NCBI GenBank assembly: GCA_015068525.1
Contig: SVKJ01000004.1
Span: forward strand, 1-64,000
Direction of reading: 5' to 3'
Length of the DNA: 64,000 nt
From: Oscillospiraceae bacterium
GTDB lineage: Bacteria; Bacillota; Clostridia; UMGS1840; HGM11507
Within the stretch, counting starts at the first letter, position 1; each line of letters begins with the position of its first letter. A program made the translations under genes and the position numbers. The notes beneath the pieces were generated by a model. It saw only the letters and a program-made list of their open reading frames with translations, was not told where the DNA came from and searched no databases. Positions 1 through 8,543 of the stretch are shown here, in pieces.

Positions 1-124
1 TGTTTGTCATGCAATTTTCAATGTACAGCTGATTATTTTGACTTACTAAAAATTATTTTGAGAATTTTCGTTTTTTTCTCTTGACTTTTAATAGTTAGTC
101 TTAAAACTTATTATTAATTATAAA

Positions 125-880
125 TCAACCTAAATAAAAATCCATAAGTAACATTAGTGAAAATCCGATAAGCAAAGCATAAGTCGCGCCACGCTCCCCG
201 TCATGATGAGTTTCAGGAATCATTTCATCACTGATAACATAAAGCATTGTTCCGCCTGCAAACGCTAAGGCAAAAGGCAAAATTGCATTTGAAATGCTTA
301 CTGCAAAAAAGCCAATAAATGTTCCTATAACTTCTACAACCCCTGTAAGAGCTGCAATAATCAATGTACGTTTTTTACTAATACCCGATGCAAGCATTGG
401 GCCTATTATAACCATACCTTCAGGCACATTCTGAAGTGCAATACCTCCTGCAATAGTTAAGGCTTCTGCCATATTCCCTGTTCCAAAACCAACACCTGCA
501 GCAATACCTTCGGGCAGATTATGAATAGCAATAGCAAGAACAAAAAGCATTACTTTATTTATCTTATTATTGTTAGAATGGTTTTCTATATCTGCGCCTG
601 ACATCCTATGCAAATGAGGAACCAATTTATCTATAAGATTAAGAACTAATGCTCCAGAGAATATGCCAACAACAGTTACTGCCACTGCAGATTTTCCGCC
701 ACCATGTTCCAACGATGGTATTATAAGTCCCATAACAGCGGCACAAAGCATTACGCCTGCCGCAAAAGATAATATTATATCACTGAATTTATGGGAAATA
801 TTTTTAAAACTAAAACCTATTATTGCACCGATTAAAGTTGCTCCCCCAACCCCCAGTGCAGTAAGTAACACAATAATCAT
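125..880 (-). CDS. ZIP-family metal transporter (GufA-like)
   Basis: This is a 251-residue polytopic membrane protein that probably imports divalent metal such as zinc or iron. Two signature helices are visible: HNLPEGIAAG, the usual metal-binding HNxPEG of TM4, and QNVPEGM, the TM5 counterpart with Gln in place of the His found in many ZIPs, as in the GufA branch. A His-rich linker (HLHR, ENHSNNN) lies between the N-terminal and C-terminal halves. It overlaps the upstream iron-transporter gene by 4 bp, so the two are translationally coupled at the end of a long minus-strand run. The family is clear; the metal is inferred. Confidence 0.88.
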   Translation of the reverse strand: MIIVLLTALGVGGATLIGAIIGFSFKNISHKFSDIILSFAAGVMLCAAVMGLIIPSLEHGGGKSAVAVTVVGIFSGALVLNLIDKLVPHLHRMSGADIENHSNNNKINKVMLFVLAIAIHNLPEGIAAGVGFGTGNMAEALTIAGGIALQNVPEGMVIIGPMLASGISKKRTLIIAALTGVVEVIGTFIGFFAVSISNAILPFALAFAGGTMLYVISDEMIPETHHDGERGATYALLIGFSLMLLMDFYLG

Positions 881-1758
881 ATTTCAACTCCTAAAAAATG
901 TTTTGCCAAAATACCTACAAAGAAAGATAAAACTGCAACAGATACACTGATTATCGTCATTTCTAAGAATTTTGGTTTAAATTTTTCGTCTTTTACCACA
1001 GATATAAAGTATGTAAAACCTGCAATAATTAAAATAACGGTTAAAAGCATACAAAAAAGTGCTAACATAAATTTAGAATTGTCTAAAACCAAGTAAGGTA
1101 AAATAAGAAGCACAACCGTTATCAAATATGCTATCCCGGTATATGTGCAGGATTTAAGTGCATCGCCTCTCCCCTCACTTTTTGCAGATAAAAATTCACT
1201 CGACGCCATTGAAAAAGTTGCTGAAATACCAATAATAAGCCCTGACAACGCAATAAGACGTGTATTCTGCATAGCAAAGGTAAAGCCTGCAAGAGAGCCT
1301 GTTAATTCTACCAGTGCATCATTCATTCCCAGCACCATACTGCCAACATAGTTAAGACTTTCTTCATCTAAGATTTTTAAAAGTGCCTCTTCGTGTTCTT
1401 CCTCCTGTTTGCGAATCATTGTACTTTCAGGAACTTCCTTTTCAATAATTTCGTATTCTTTTTGTGCATTCCCTTCTCCATTTTCCATAAGTTTAACAGA
1501 AAAGGTAAATCCAAAAATCCTTGCAAGAAAAGTATACAAAAAAACTTTTTTCTTATCAGGTTTTAATTTAGCACCAGTATATTTTTCCCATATTAAATAA
1601 TGATTTTTTTCTTCGTTTGACAAGCGAAGAAGGGTTTCCTGATTTTCTTTCCCCTTTGCAAATTTTGAGATTTTTTCATATATTGCACTTTCAGTTATTT
1701 CATTTTGCTGCATTTTTTTAATAATTGAAATTGCATTTTTTGAAATTTCTTGTACCAT
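877..1758 (-). CDS. CCC1/VIT1-family iron/manganese transporter with N-terminal ferritin-like domain
   Basis: The 293-residue protein has two parts. Residues about 1-130 form a rubrerythrin/ferritin-like helical domain with spaced Glu/His residues (EEKNHYLIW and EEEHEEALL) of the kind that bind a di-iron centre. Residues about 135-293 are a CCC1/VIT1 membrane domain beginning with GMNDALVELTGSLAG and containing about five hydrophobic segments. Such fusions are known in bacteria and are thought to sense or oxidise iron and export it from the cytoplasm. The gene overlaps the ZIP gene by 4 bp, pairing a likely exporter with a likely importer. Whether the substrate is iron or manganese is not settled. 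Confidence 0.85.
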   Translation of the reverse strand: MVQEISKNAISIIKKMQQNEITESAIYEKISKFAKGKENQETLLRLSNEEKNHYLIWEKYTGAKLKPDKKKVFLYTFLARIFGFTFSVKLMENGEGNAQKEYEIIEKEVPESTMIRKQEEEHEEALLKILDEESLNYVGSMVLGMNDALVELTGSLAGFTFAMQNTRLIALSGLIIGISATFSMASSEFLSAKSEGRGDALKSCTYTGIAYLITVVLLILPYLVLDNSKFMLALFCMLLTVILIIAGFTYFISVVKDEKFKPKFLEMTIISVSVAVLSFFVGILAKHFLGVEI

Positions 1759-1770
1759 AATTATTTCCCC

Positions 1771-2229
1771 TTATATTAATCCAAAATATAATTTTAATAT
1801 CACAAATACCCCAAGACCTAAAAACAAGTAACCTGACCATTTCGTAGTTGTATAAAACCAATCTGAAGGCTGTGCATCAGAAATATTTGAAATCATATGT
1901 GTATATGACATTTCAAATAAAATATCAGGATGAAACAAAGAAAGGTAAAATGCAATCGGCATAAAAAGAAGAAAAATGAAAAGAAAAAGTCCTACACCCA
2001 AATGGCCGATTTCTTTTACTGAAATAACATATAACGGAACGACTATTATAAAATATAAAACTAATAAAGAATAATTTATAATATTTATTATTTTTTCTTT
2101 TCTGTCAAGTTTTTTAAAAAATGCTTCACTTGTTTCTGAACTTATTTCATCTTCCAAAGGACTATAACAATTTTCACACACTGTGGCACTGCTCATATTT
2201 TCATATTCGCATTTTTTACATTTTTTCAT
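1771..2229 (-). CDS. Zinc-ribbon membrane protein, unknown function
   Basis: This is a 152-residue protein. The N terminus carries two CxxC pairs (CKKC near residue 4 and CENC near residue 18), a zinc-ribbon of the kind often placed at the start of small bacterial membrane proteins. Three hydrophobic stretches follow, around residues 50-70, 75-100 and 130-150. Start ATG 2229 is preceded by an AAGGGG-type ribosome-binding site. It sits 12 bp upstream of the CCC1 gene in the same run. No function can be assigned. Confidence 0.75.
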   Translation of the reverse strand: MKKCKKCEYENMSSATVCENCYSPLEDEISSETSEAFFKKLDRKEKIINIINYSLLVLYFIIVVPLYVISVKEIGHLGVGLFLFIFLLFMPIAFYLSLFHPDILFEMSYTHMISNISDAQPSDWFYTTTKWSGYLFLGLGVFVILKLYFGLI

Positions 2230-2273
2230 ACCTTTTTACCCCTTTTAAAACGTACATCCATATTTGATATATT

Positions 2274-3635
2274 CTACATTTCATCAGCAAGTGTTTTCCT
2301 TTTTTCCCACTTGCCAAAGATAAAATAAACCATACTTGGTATTGCATAACCATAAGGTGCGAGTGCATATCCTAACACATATCCGTAAAATCCCATATTA
2401 AAGTATGTACCAAAAAGCCAACTTAAACCTATTCTTAATACCACACCATCAAGAAGTGCCAATACCATTGAAAGTTTTGCATTCCCAATCCCCTGAATAA
2501 ATGCACCACTGCCTCTCATAACTGCAAAAGCCGGGAACATCCACAGAATACCGCTAATAAATATTTTTGACATTTCATAAACGTAAGAATCATCTGAAAA
2601 AACCATAAACAACTGTTTGCCAAAACAAATATATAAAATCATAAAGAATATTGTAAGTATGCCTGAGTAAAGCCATGCATAATACACAACCTTCTTTGCT
2701 CTTTTATGGTTTTTTGCACCAATATTCTGACTTATCATAGGCATTGCGGCATATTGAATTCCCTGAGATATCTTATTTACAATATCATCAATTCTGCATC
2801 CTACACCGAATGTAGCAGATGCAACAACGCCGACTTTGTTAATCATAGAATTAACAAAAAGCATAGAGAGATTTATAAAACCTGACTGAATTGCCATCGG
2901 TGTACCAAGACTTATAATAATTTTAGCATAAGTTCTTTCAATAACAAAACTTTCCTTTTTAAAATCAAATCCAAATTCCTGTTTATGCTTATAAAGATAA
3001 TAGACAGAAAAAACAAAAGAAACTGCCTGACCAATAATAGTAGCCCATGCTGCTCCTGCCACTCCCCATCCAAGCACACCTGTAAATAAAATATCAAGAA
3101 TAAGATTTACAACTGATGCGATTACTATAAAAAGAAGAGGCCTTTTTGAATCTCCCATACCTCTTAACACAGAGGAAACCATATTATATCCTGCAGTAAA
3201 AACAAGCCCACTTACGCAGATTATAAGATACTGCATCGCCATTTTATATGATTGGGAAGGCACATTCATTAAATTTAGTATTTTTGTTTTAAAACTTAAA
3301 ATTACTGTTGAAAAAGCAATTGCCATAATCATAAGTATTAAAAAAAGTGTGCCGATTATATTATTTAATTTTTCTTTTTTTCCCGAACCAATTGCCTGAG
3401 AAACAAGCACTTGACCTGCATTTGATACACCAAGACATACCATTGTGGCAAAATTTACAATCTGACTGCTTTGGGCAACCGCAGAAAGTCCTGCAGTACC
3501 TACGAATTTACCTACAATCATCATATCAATGGTGCTGTATAACACCTGAAGTGCATTTGATGCCATAAAAGGCAGAGTAAATAACAATAGTTGCTTAGGG
3601 ATTTTTCCTTGTGTAAAATCTTTAGAAACGCTCAT
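2274..3635 (-). CDS. MATE-family multidrug/solute efflux transporter
   Basis: The 453-residue protein has the length and twelve-helix hydrophobic pattern of MATE exporters, which use a sodium or proton gradient to expel cationic compounds. It opens with FTQGKIPKQLLLFTLPFM and contains the repeated STIDMMIVGKFVG region of the first bundle and the matching second-bundle region around FGVGCRIDDIVNKISQGI. It belongs to the same minus-strand run as proBA, with a 14-bp gap to the acetyltransferase upstream. Substrate is unknown. Confidence 0.9.
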   Translation of the reverse strand: MSVSKDFTQGKIPKQLLLFTLPFMASNALQVLYSTIDMMIVGKFVGTAGLSAVAQSSQIVNFATMVCLGVSNAGQVLVSQAIGSGKKEKLNNIIGTLFLILMIMAIAFSTVILSFKTKILNLMNVPSQSYKMAMQYLIICVSGLVFTAGYNMVSSVLRGMGDSKRPLLFIVIASVVNLILDILFTGVLGWGVAGAAWATIIGQAVSFVFSVYYLYKHKQEFGFDFKKESFVIERTYAKIIISLGTPMAIQSGFINLSMLFVNSMINKVGVVASATFGVGCRIDDIVNKISQGIQYAAMPMISQNIGAKNHKRAKKVVYYAWLYSGILTIFFMILYICFGKQLFMVFSDDSYVYEMSKIFISGILWMFPAFAVMRGSGAFIQGIGNAKLSMVLALLDGVVLRIGLSWLFGTYFNMGFYGYVLGYALAPYGYAIPSMVYFIFGKWEKRKTLADEM

Positions 3636-3649
3636 TTTTATCTCTTTTC

Positions 3650-4201
3650 TTATTTATCCTGTTGTGACAATATGGTTTTTCTATATAAATACTTAAACAA
3701 TAAAGAACCAACATAATCTTTCATCAGATTAAGAAAATCTGCTTGTGTCACGTTTAATTGGGTTCCCAAAAGTTCATAATCTACGCCTGCTTCGTTTATC
3801 TTTATCATAAGTTTTTTAAAACCGTTTTTTTCATAAAACTTAAGCCTTTCCAAACGCTCTTTTATGTTATCACAATCTTCTTTTTCGGTATCTTCTATCA
3901 TAAGTATAACAGTTTTGTTAACAGAATCTTTTTTTATTTTATCAAGAATTTTACTTCCGTAACCTTTACCTCTCATTTCCTCTTTAACTGCAAGGAAAAA
4001 CACATAAGTTAATTTTCTTGTACTTATAGTATAAATAAGTCCCACAAATTCCTTGTTATCTGAAACTGCATAAAAGGAGTCCCTGCCATTATTTGTCCTT
4101 TTAAAAAGTAAAAACAATGGTGCTCTTTCATTTTTTGGAAAAGCAGTTCTGTATAGTTTTTTTATTTCATTTTTGTAATTCTTAGCATCCAAAAATTCCA
4201 T
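3650..4201 (-). CDS. GNAT-family N-acetyltransferase
   Basis: This is a GNAT-fold acyltransferase of 183 residues. The acetyl-CoA loop is seen as VKEEMRGKGYGSKIL (R/QxxGxG/A motif) near the middle, followed by a helix and the late FYEKNGFKKL segment typical of the family. The start chosen is ATG 4201, because GAGGTG lies about four bases upstream; the longer reading from 4231 would put the ribosome-binding site inside the gene. A C-terminal extension of about 40 residues follows the GNAT core. The substrate is unknown. Confidence 0.82.
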   Translation of the reverse strand: MEFLDAKNYKNEIKKLYRTAFPKNERAPLFLLFKRTNNGRDSFYAVSDNKEFVGLIYTISTRKLTYVFFLAVKEEMRGKGYGSKILDKIKKDSVNKTVILMIEDTEKEDCDNIKERLERLKFYEKNGFKKLMIKINEAGVDYELLGTQLNVTQADFLNLMKDYVGSLLFKYLYRKTILSQQDK

Positions 4202-4258
4202 ATTACACCTCAAAGTATTTATGCTTAGCATCTTTTATAGTATTAAAGTATAAAGCAC

Positions 4259-4855
4259 CTACTTACCCAGTGCCTCTTTAGCGAGTTTATCAGCCATCTC
4301 ATTATATTTAACGCCCGAATGGGCAGGAACTTTTATAAATTCAAGTTCTATTTTTTTTGCCATTTTATCACAGTATTCTTTATACTGTTTAGTTGAGGTT
4401 TGATTTGTTTTCCATTCTCCTCTTGCCCATTTTCCTATTCCTTCATAGTCGTGATAAATCTTTATTTTTTTATACCCTTTTTCACAGGCATATTTCATAA
4501 CAGTCATAGCACCTGAAAGTTCGCCTGCTACATTTCGCATTAAAGCCGCTTCTTCATTTTGCCCCACGCCGTTTAAAGTATCTATAACCTCATTATTAAA
4601 TATTATAACAGCACCGAATGAATAGTTCATAGTTTCAGTATCAAAACTTCCATCAACATACGCAGTTAAAGTATTGTCATCTTCAAACGAAAGTTGCTCG
4701 GAATCTTCACCATACAGGTAATCATTCGCATCCTTTTCATTCTTAAAGCCTTTATATTCGGCACCCGAAAAGCCCGAGATAAGTTCTTTTACTTCATCCC
4801 AGTTATAAAATATACCTGTTTTTTTGCCTTTCTTTACTGCATAAACTTTTTTCAT
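4259..4855 (-). CDS. rnhA: Ribonuclease H1 with N-terminal hybrid-binding domain
   Basis: This enzyme cuts the RNA strand of RNA/DNA hybrids. The first about 45 residues (KVYAVKKGKKTGIFYNWDEV) form the viroplasmin-like hybrid-binding domain. The catalytic RNase H domain follows: AYVDGSF supplies the first Asp, NVAGEL the Glu, IYHDYEGI the second Asp, and VPAHSGVKYNEMADKLA the late His and Asp. Start ATG 4855 fits the domain boundary; a longer in-frame reading to 4936 overlaps the upstream transporter gene and adds non-homologous residues. Length is 198 residues. It lies in the proBA-led run. Confidence 0.9.
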   Translation of the reverse strand: MKKVYAVKKGKKTGIFYNWDEVKELISGFSGAEYKGFKNEKDANDYLYGEDSEQLSFEDDNTLTAYVDGSFDTETMNYSFGAVIIFNNEVIDTLNGVGQNEEAALMRNVAGELSGAMTVMKYACEKGYKKIKIYHDYEGIGKWARGEWKTNQTSTKQYKEYCDKMAKKIELEFIKVPAHSGVKYNEMADKLAKEALGK

Positions 4856-4863
4856 AGAAAACC

Positions 4864-5802
4864 TCAACACAATCCGAATGTTTTTAATATAAATAAACCT
4901 AAAAACAAAGTAAACATACTTAGTCCAGTTGTGCAAACAACTATCCCTGATGTAAGTTCACTGTCTGATCCCATTTCCTTTGCCATAATGTAACTGTTTA
5001 TAGCAGTGGATGAGCCCATAAATATAAGTATAATCAAAAGTTCTGCTCCCCTGTATCCTAAAAGGAATGCAACAGTCAGTCCGAATAATGGAGCAACAAC
5101 AATTTTAACTAAAGATGCTATAACAGTCGTTTTTAAGTCTTTTAAAAACTTATTAAAATCAAAAGATGCGCCCAGTACAATAAGACCAAGCCCCAATGCA
5201 GTATTGCCAATATAACTAATAGTTTTGCTTATTGCAACAGGTATTGGAATAGAAAAAACTGAAAATAAAAGCCCTGATAATGCACCAATAATAAGTGGGT
5301 TTGTTACAATATTTTTTAAAATCTTTTTATAATCGCCTTTGCTTTGCGACCAGTACGCCAAGCAAACAACTGCACAAACATTGAAAAGCGGCACACCAAA
5401 CGCCAGAACAAGTTCTGCTTTTGCAACTCCAACCGAATCAAGAACATTCTTTGCAAGAGGTATTCCAAGAATTGCAAAATTTGAACGGAAAGATGTATGA
5501 ATAATTGCACCTGCTCTTACCCTGTCTTTAACAAAAATCGGAACAGTTATCCACAAAATAACTATAAAAGCAAAAATCAAACCAAGTGCAGTAACTATAA
5601 ATTTAAAATCAAATGTATCTTTAAAACTTACCGAAGCAGTATCAGTAAATAAAAGTGCAGGAGTTGCAATAAGAAATACAAATTTTGAAGCACCATTTAA
5701 AAATTCATCTTTAAGTATATTTTTATACTTTAAAAAACATCCTAATGCCATTACAAGAAAAATCGGCAGTACACCGTTTAGCGCAAAAAGAAAATTTTCC
5801 AT
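4864..5802 (-). CDS. AEC-family (auxin efflux carrier type) permease
   Basis: The 312-residue protein has about ten hydrophobic segments and the family's typical opening (ALNGVLPIFLVMALGCFLKY) and late GSSTAINSYIMAKEMG segment. Bacterial members export or exchange small organic acids such as malate or malonate. It starts at ATG 5802, 5 bp after proA, and ends 8 bp before RNase H1, consistent with co-transcription. Substrate is unknown. Confidence 0.85.
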   Translation of the reverse strand: MENFLFALNGVLPIFLVMALGCFLKYKNILKDEFLNGASKFVFLIATPALLFTDTASVSFKDTFDFKFIVTALGLIFAFIVILWITVPIFVKDRVRAGAIIHTSFRSNFAILGIPLAKNVLDSVGVAKAELVLAFGVPLFNVCAVVCLAYWSQSKGDYKKILKNIVTNPLIIGALSGLLFSVFSIPIPVAISKTISYIGNTALGLGLIVLGASFDFNKFLKDLKTTVIASLVKIVVAPLFGLTVAFLLGYRGAELLIILIFMGSSTAINSYIMAKEMGSDSELTSGIVVCTTGLSMFTLFLGLFILKTFGLC

Positions 5803-5807
5803 AATTC

Positions 5808-7055
5808 TTACCTTACCTGTCCATTACCGTAAACAATATATTTTACACTTGTAAGTTCCGTAAGCCCCATAGGACCGCGTGCATGAAGTTTCTGAGTACT
5901 TATTCCTATTTCTGCTCCGAACCCGAATTCAAATCCGTCAGTAAATCTTGTTGATGCATTAACATACACACAGGCAGAATCAATCTCATTTAAGAACTTT
6001 TCTGAATTAAAGTAATTGTTTGTTACAATACATTCAGAATGTCCTGTTGAGTGTTCATTAATATGTTTTATTGCATCTTCTATACTTTCAACAATTATAA
6101 CTGAAATTATAAGGTCATTATATTCAGTATAAAAATCTTCTATTGACGCTTTTTTTAGTTCAGGACAAATTTTACAAGATTTTTCACAACCTCTTACCTC
6201 TACACCATTTTCTTTTAATTTTGCCGATATACGAGGTAAAAACTCTTCTGCTATATCCTTGTGAAGTACAATACCTTCACATGCGTTACAAACAGATGGC
6301 CTTTGTGTTTTAGCGTTTATAATAATATCTTCTGCCATTTTAAAATCACAATCAGAGTCAACATAAGTATGGCAATTGCCTGTACCCGTTTCAATAACAG
6401 GAACAGTAGCATTTTCCACAACCGTTTTAATAAGTCCTGCGCCACCTCTTGGAATTAAAACATCAAGATATTCATTTAGTTTCATAAATTCGGCTGTAAC
6501 TTCCCTGTTTGTATTTTCAATAATATTAACCGCGTTTTCAGGAACATCACTTTCTTTAAGTGCTTCCTTTATTACATTAACAAGAGCAATATTTGAATTT
6601 ATTGCTTCTTTTCCACCTTTTAAAATTGTTGCATTCGAAGTTTTAAGGCATAACAGTGCCGCATCAACAGTAACATTGGGACGTGCTTCATAAATTATAC
6701 CTACAACTCCCATAGGAACTCTCTTTTTCCCGATTTTAAGACCGTTAGGCCTTTCCCACATAGATATTACTTCACCGACAGGATCTTTTAAGCCCAAAAG
6801 ATTATTTGCACCCTCAATCATATCGTCTATTCGCTCGCTTGTCAGGGTAAGTCTGTCAATCATTGTATCCTTCATACCATTTATGCGGGCATTTTCAACG
6901 TCTTTTTTATTTTCGTTAAGAATGTAATCCTTACATCTTAAAAGTGCAGACATTATATTTTTTATTATTTCATCTTTTTTACTTTTACTTATATTCTTCA
7001 AAAAAACTGATGCCTCTTTAGCGGCTTTACCTTTTATTAAAAGTTCTTCTGTCAT
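5808..7055 (-). CDS. proA: Glutamate-5-semialdehyde dehydrogenase (gamma-glutamyl phosphate reductase)
   Basis: ProA reduces gamma-glutamyl phosphate to glutamate semialdehyde with NADPH in proline synthesis. The 415-residue protein matches the family over its length: GVIGIIYEARPNVT-type region (here VPMGVVGIIYEARPN), the substrate loop LIPRGGAGLI, the nucleophile Cys in QRPSVCNACEG, and the C-terminal GPMGLTELTSVKYIVYGNG. The start overlaps the proB stop by 4 bp (ATGA type), so the two are coupled. No proC is present in the window. Confidence 0.96.
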   Translation of the reverse strand: MTEELLIKGKAAKEASVFLKNISKSKKDEIIKNIMSALLRCKDYILNENKKDVENARINGMKDTMIDRLTLTSERIDDMIEGANNLLGLKDPVGEVISMWERPNGLKIGKKRVPMGVVGIIYEARPNVTVDAALLCLKTSNATILKGGKEAINSNIALVNVIKEALKESDVPENAVNIIENTNREVTAEFMKLNEYLDVLIPRGGAGLIKTVVENATVPVIETGTGNCHTYVDSDCDFKMAEDIIINAKTQRPSVCNACEGIVLHKDIAEEFLPRISAKLKENGVEVRGCEKSCKICPELKKASIEDFYTEYNDLIISVIIVESIEDAIKHINEHSTGHSECIVTNNYFNSEKFLNEIDSACVYVNASTRFTDGFEFGFGAEIGISTQKLHARGPMGLTELTSVKYIVYGNGQVR

Positions 7056-7846
7056 TTTAAATCTCCTTTAAATATCGTTCCTATTTCAACACCATCTAGT
7101 ATTTCATATATAATATGAGGATCACTTCCGTTTGCTATTATAACATCGCAACCGTTTTTCGTTGCCATTTTAGCGGCAGATATTTTTGTAATCATACCAC
7201 CTGTACCTCTTTTGCTTCCGGCACCTGAAGCCATATTTTCTATATTTTCATCTATAACATCAACTGTTTTTATAATTTTAGCATCAGGATATTCTCTTGG
7301 GTTTTTATCATATAAACCATCAATATCAGATAAAATAATCAAAGTGTTAGCGTTTATAAGTTTAGATACAATAGCAGACAAAGTATCATTATCGCCAAAC
7401 TTAATTTCGTCTATTGATATAGAATCGTTTTCGTTAACAATAGGGATTATCCCCTTATCAAGTAAAACATTAAAAGTGTTAATAATATTCTCATTTCTTT
7501 CCTTGTTTGTCAAAACATCTTTTGTTAAAAGAATTTGAGCAACAACAGAACCATATTCAGCAAAAAGCCTGTCATAGATACTCATAAGTTCACATTGACC
7601 AACTGCGGCAATAGCTTGCTTTTCTTTAACAGACTCCGGACGTTTGGTCATACCCAGTTTAGACATACCAACACCAATAGCCCCTGAAGATACTAAAACA
7701 ACTTTTTTACCCGAATTCTTTAAATCAGATAATATCCTTGATAATTTATCAAGCCTGTTAAGATTTAATTTACCGGTATCGTATGTAAGAGTACTTGTTC
7801 CTACTTTAATTACTACTATTTCAGAATTTATATCTCTTAAACTCAT
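7052..7846 (-). CDS. proB: Glutamate 5-kinase (PUA-less form)
   Basis: ProB phosphorylates glutamate as the first step of proline synthesis. The amino-acid-kinase fold is visible: VVIKVGTSTLT, VLVSSGAIGVGM, PIVNENDSIS, FGDNDTLSA and GTGGMITKISAAKMA. At 264 residues it ends after the kinase domain and lacks the C-terminal PUA domain of the E. coli enzyme, as in many Firmicutes. It is the first gene of the minus-strand run, and candidate promoters lie at 7879-7915. Confidence 0.96.
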   Translation of the reverse strand: MSLRDINSEIVVIKVGTSTLTYDTGKLNLNRLDKLSRILSDLKNSGKKVVLVSSGAIGVGMSKLGMTKRPESVKEKQAIAAVGQCELMSIYDRLFAEYGSVVAQILLTKDVLTNKERNENIINTFNVLLDKGIIPIVNENDSISIDEIKFGDNDTLSAIVSKLINANTLIILSDIDGLYDKNPREYPDAKIIKTVDVIDENIENMASGAGSKRGTGGMITKISAAKMATKNGCDVIIANGSDPHIIYEILDGVEIGTIFKGDLK

Positions 7847-7878
7847 ATATATCCCTCAATTCACAAAATACTTTCTAT

Positions 7879-7915
7879 ATTATAGTATTTTACATCAAAA
7901 AATCAATATTTTCAA
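7879..7915 (-). promoter_or_regulatory. Overlapping sigma-A-type promoters for proBA
   Basis: Reading the minus strand, TTGAAA (7910-7915) and TAAAAT (7887-7892) are 17 bp apart. An alternative TTGATT (7901-7906) and TATAAT (7879-7884) pair is 16 bp apart. Either would start transcription 20-45 bp before the proB ATG. Assignment is by consensus only. Confidence 0.5.
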
Positions 7916-7965
7916 GGGTTTAATAAGTTTTTAACAAGTTTTTTTATAAAATTTAAAAATAATGA

Positions 7966-7994
7966 TTGATTATAAAAAACAAATGTGATATAAT
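7966..7994 (+). promoter_or_regulatory. Promoter for tRNA-Arg
   Basis: TTGATT (7966-7971) and a perfect TATAAT (7989-7994) are separated by 17 bp. Transcription would begin near 8001, about 25 bp before the tRNA. Confidence 0.65.
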
Positions 7995-8024
7995 TTAGTA
8001 GTTGTAATTAACATAGTAATACTT

Positions 8025-8101
8025 GCGCCCGTACCTCAGCTGGATAGAGGACTCGGCTACGAACCGAGGCGCCGGGGGTTCGAATCCCTCCGGGCGCGCC
8101 A
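8025..8101 (+). tRNA. tRNA-Arg (ACG anticodon)
   Basis: A complete cloverleaf of 77 nt with encoded CCA. The acceptor arm pairs GCGCCCG with CGGGCGC. The D arm is CCTCAGCTGGATAGAGG. The anticodon stem CTCGG/CCGAG encloses the loop CTACGAA with anticodon ACG, whose first base would be deaminated to inosine to read CGN arginine codons. The T arm is GGGGGTTCGAATCCCTC. Discriminator base is G, followed by CCA at 8099-8101. Confidence 0.97.
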
Positions 8102-8136
8102 AAAAGAAAGCCACTCTTTTGAGTGGTTTTCTTTTT
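8102..8136 (+). terminator. Rho-independent terminator of tRNA-Arg
   Basis: Directly after CCA, AAGAAAGCCACTC and GAGTGGTTTTCTT pair around a TTTT loop and end in a T run, which fits an intrinsic terminator. Confidence 0.85.
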
Positions 8137-8143
8137 GTTTTGT

Positions 8144-8289
8144 GCTCACGTGAGGGATTCGAAGCCTGAGAGGGCATCGAGCGTTAAGAAAACAGTCCGG
8201 AGAACTGTTTTTAGCGATGATGGTGCAAGACGGGTACTGTAAACTTGTTTACGGTCGTTCTTGCAAGGTAAGATGCGAAGCAGCTTTTC
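8144..8289 (+). other. Spacer between duplicated tRNA ends; contains inverted T-arm-like fragment and hairpins
   Basis: No gene is supported here. The start contains GAGGGATTCGAA, the reverse complement of a tRNA T-arm. AAAACAGT and ACTGTTTT (about 8191-8213) form an 8-bp hairpin around CCGGAGA, and GTAAAC/GTTTAC (8238-8251) forms another. Together with the flanking 58-bp direct repeats this looks like the debris of a tRNA duplication or of an element that used the tRNA end. Confidence 0.5.
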
Positions 8290-8347
8290 CCCTCCGGGCG
8301 CGCCAAAAAGAAAGCCACTCTTTTGAGTGGTTTTCTTTTTGTTTTGT
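8290..8347 (+). repeat. 58-bp perfect copy of the tRNA-Arg 3' end plus terminator
   Basis: Bases 8290-8347 repeat 8086-8143 exactly. The copy includes the 3' strand of the T stem and acceptor stem, discriminator, CCA and the whole terminator hairpin, but no anticodon or 5' half. It could be the remains of a second tRNA gene, or one side of an attachment site whose element is lost. No integrase is nearby. Confidence 0.85.
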
Positions 8348-8543
8348 ACTATTCATTTTTCATTATTCAATATTCATTATTCATTATTCATTAAATTTGA
8401 CAGGATTTTTTAATGAATAATGAAAACGTAAGTTGCTTCGCTGATGAATAATTAATAATTGAATTTCCTTGAGTTGCTTTTTCATTTCTCCTGACATATT
8501 TTCCTTAAATTTTATGAATAATATACAAAGGAGGTTAAAATAA
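8348..8543 (+). repeat. AT-rich gap with tandem TTCATTA motifs and an inverted repeat
   Basis: TATTCATTATTCATTATTCA-type short direct repeats occupy 8351-8391. TTCATTATTCATTAAA (8380-8395) is perfectly inverted as TTTAATGAATAATGAA (8409-8424), giving a 16-bp stem. No convincing gene is present. The end of the gap (AAGGAGG at about 8529) is the ribosome-binding site of ldhA. Confidence 0.6.

Noticed and set aside
7995..8177. 60-residue minus-strand reading frame with RPEGFEPPAPRFVAESS
   Set aside because: It is the antisense of tRNA-Arg and its terminator. Such peptides are well-known false predictions over tRNA genes.
8380..8391. Possible CRISPR-like short repeats
   Set aside because: These are simple AT-rich tandem motifs without regular unique spacers, and no cas genes are in the window.
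8217..8420. 67-residue plus-strand frame through the duplicated tRNA end
   Set aside because: Its sequence is the translated repeat, terminator and TTCATTA tracts (FIFHYSIFIIHYSL); there is no ribosome-binding site.
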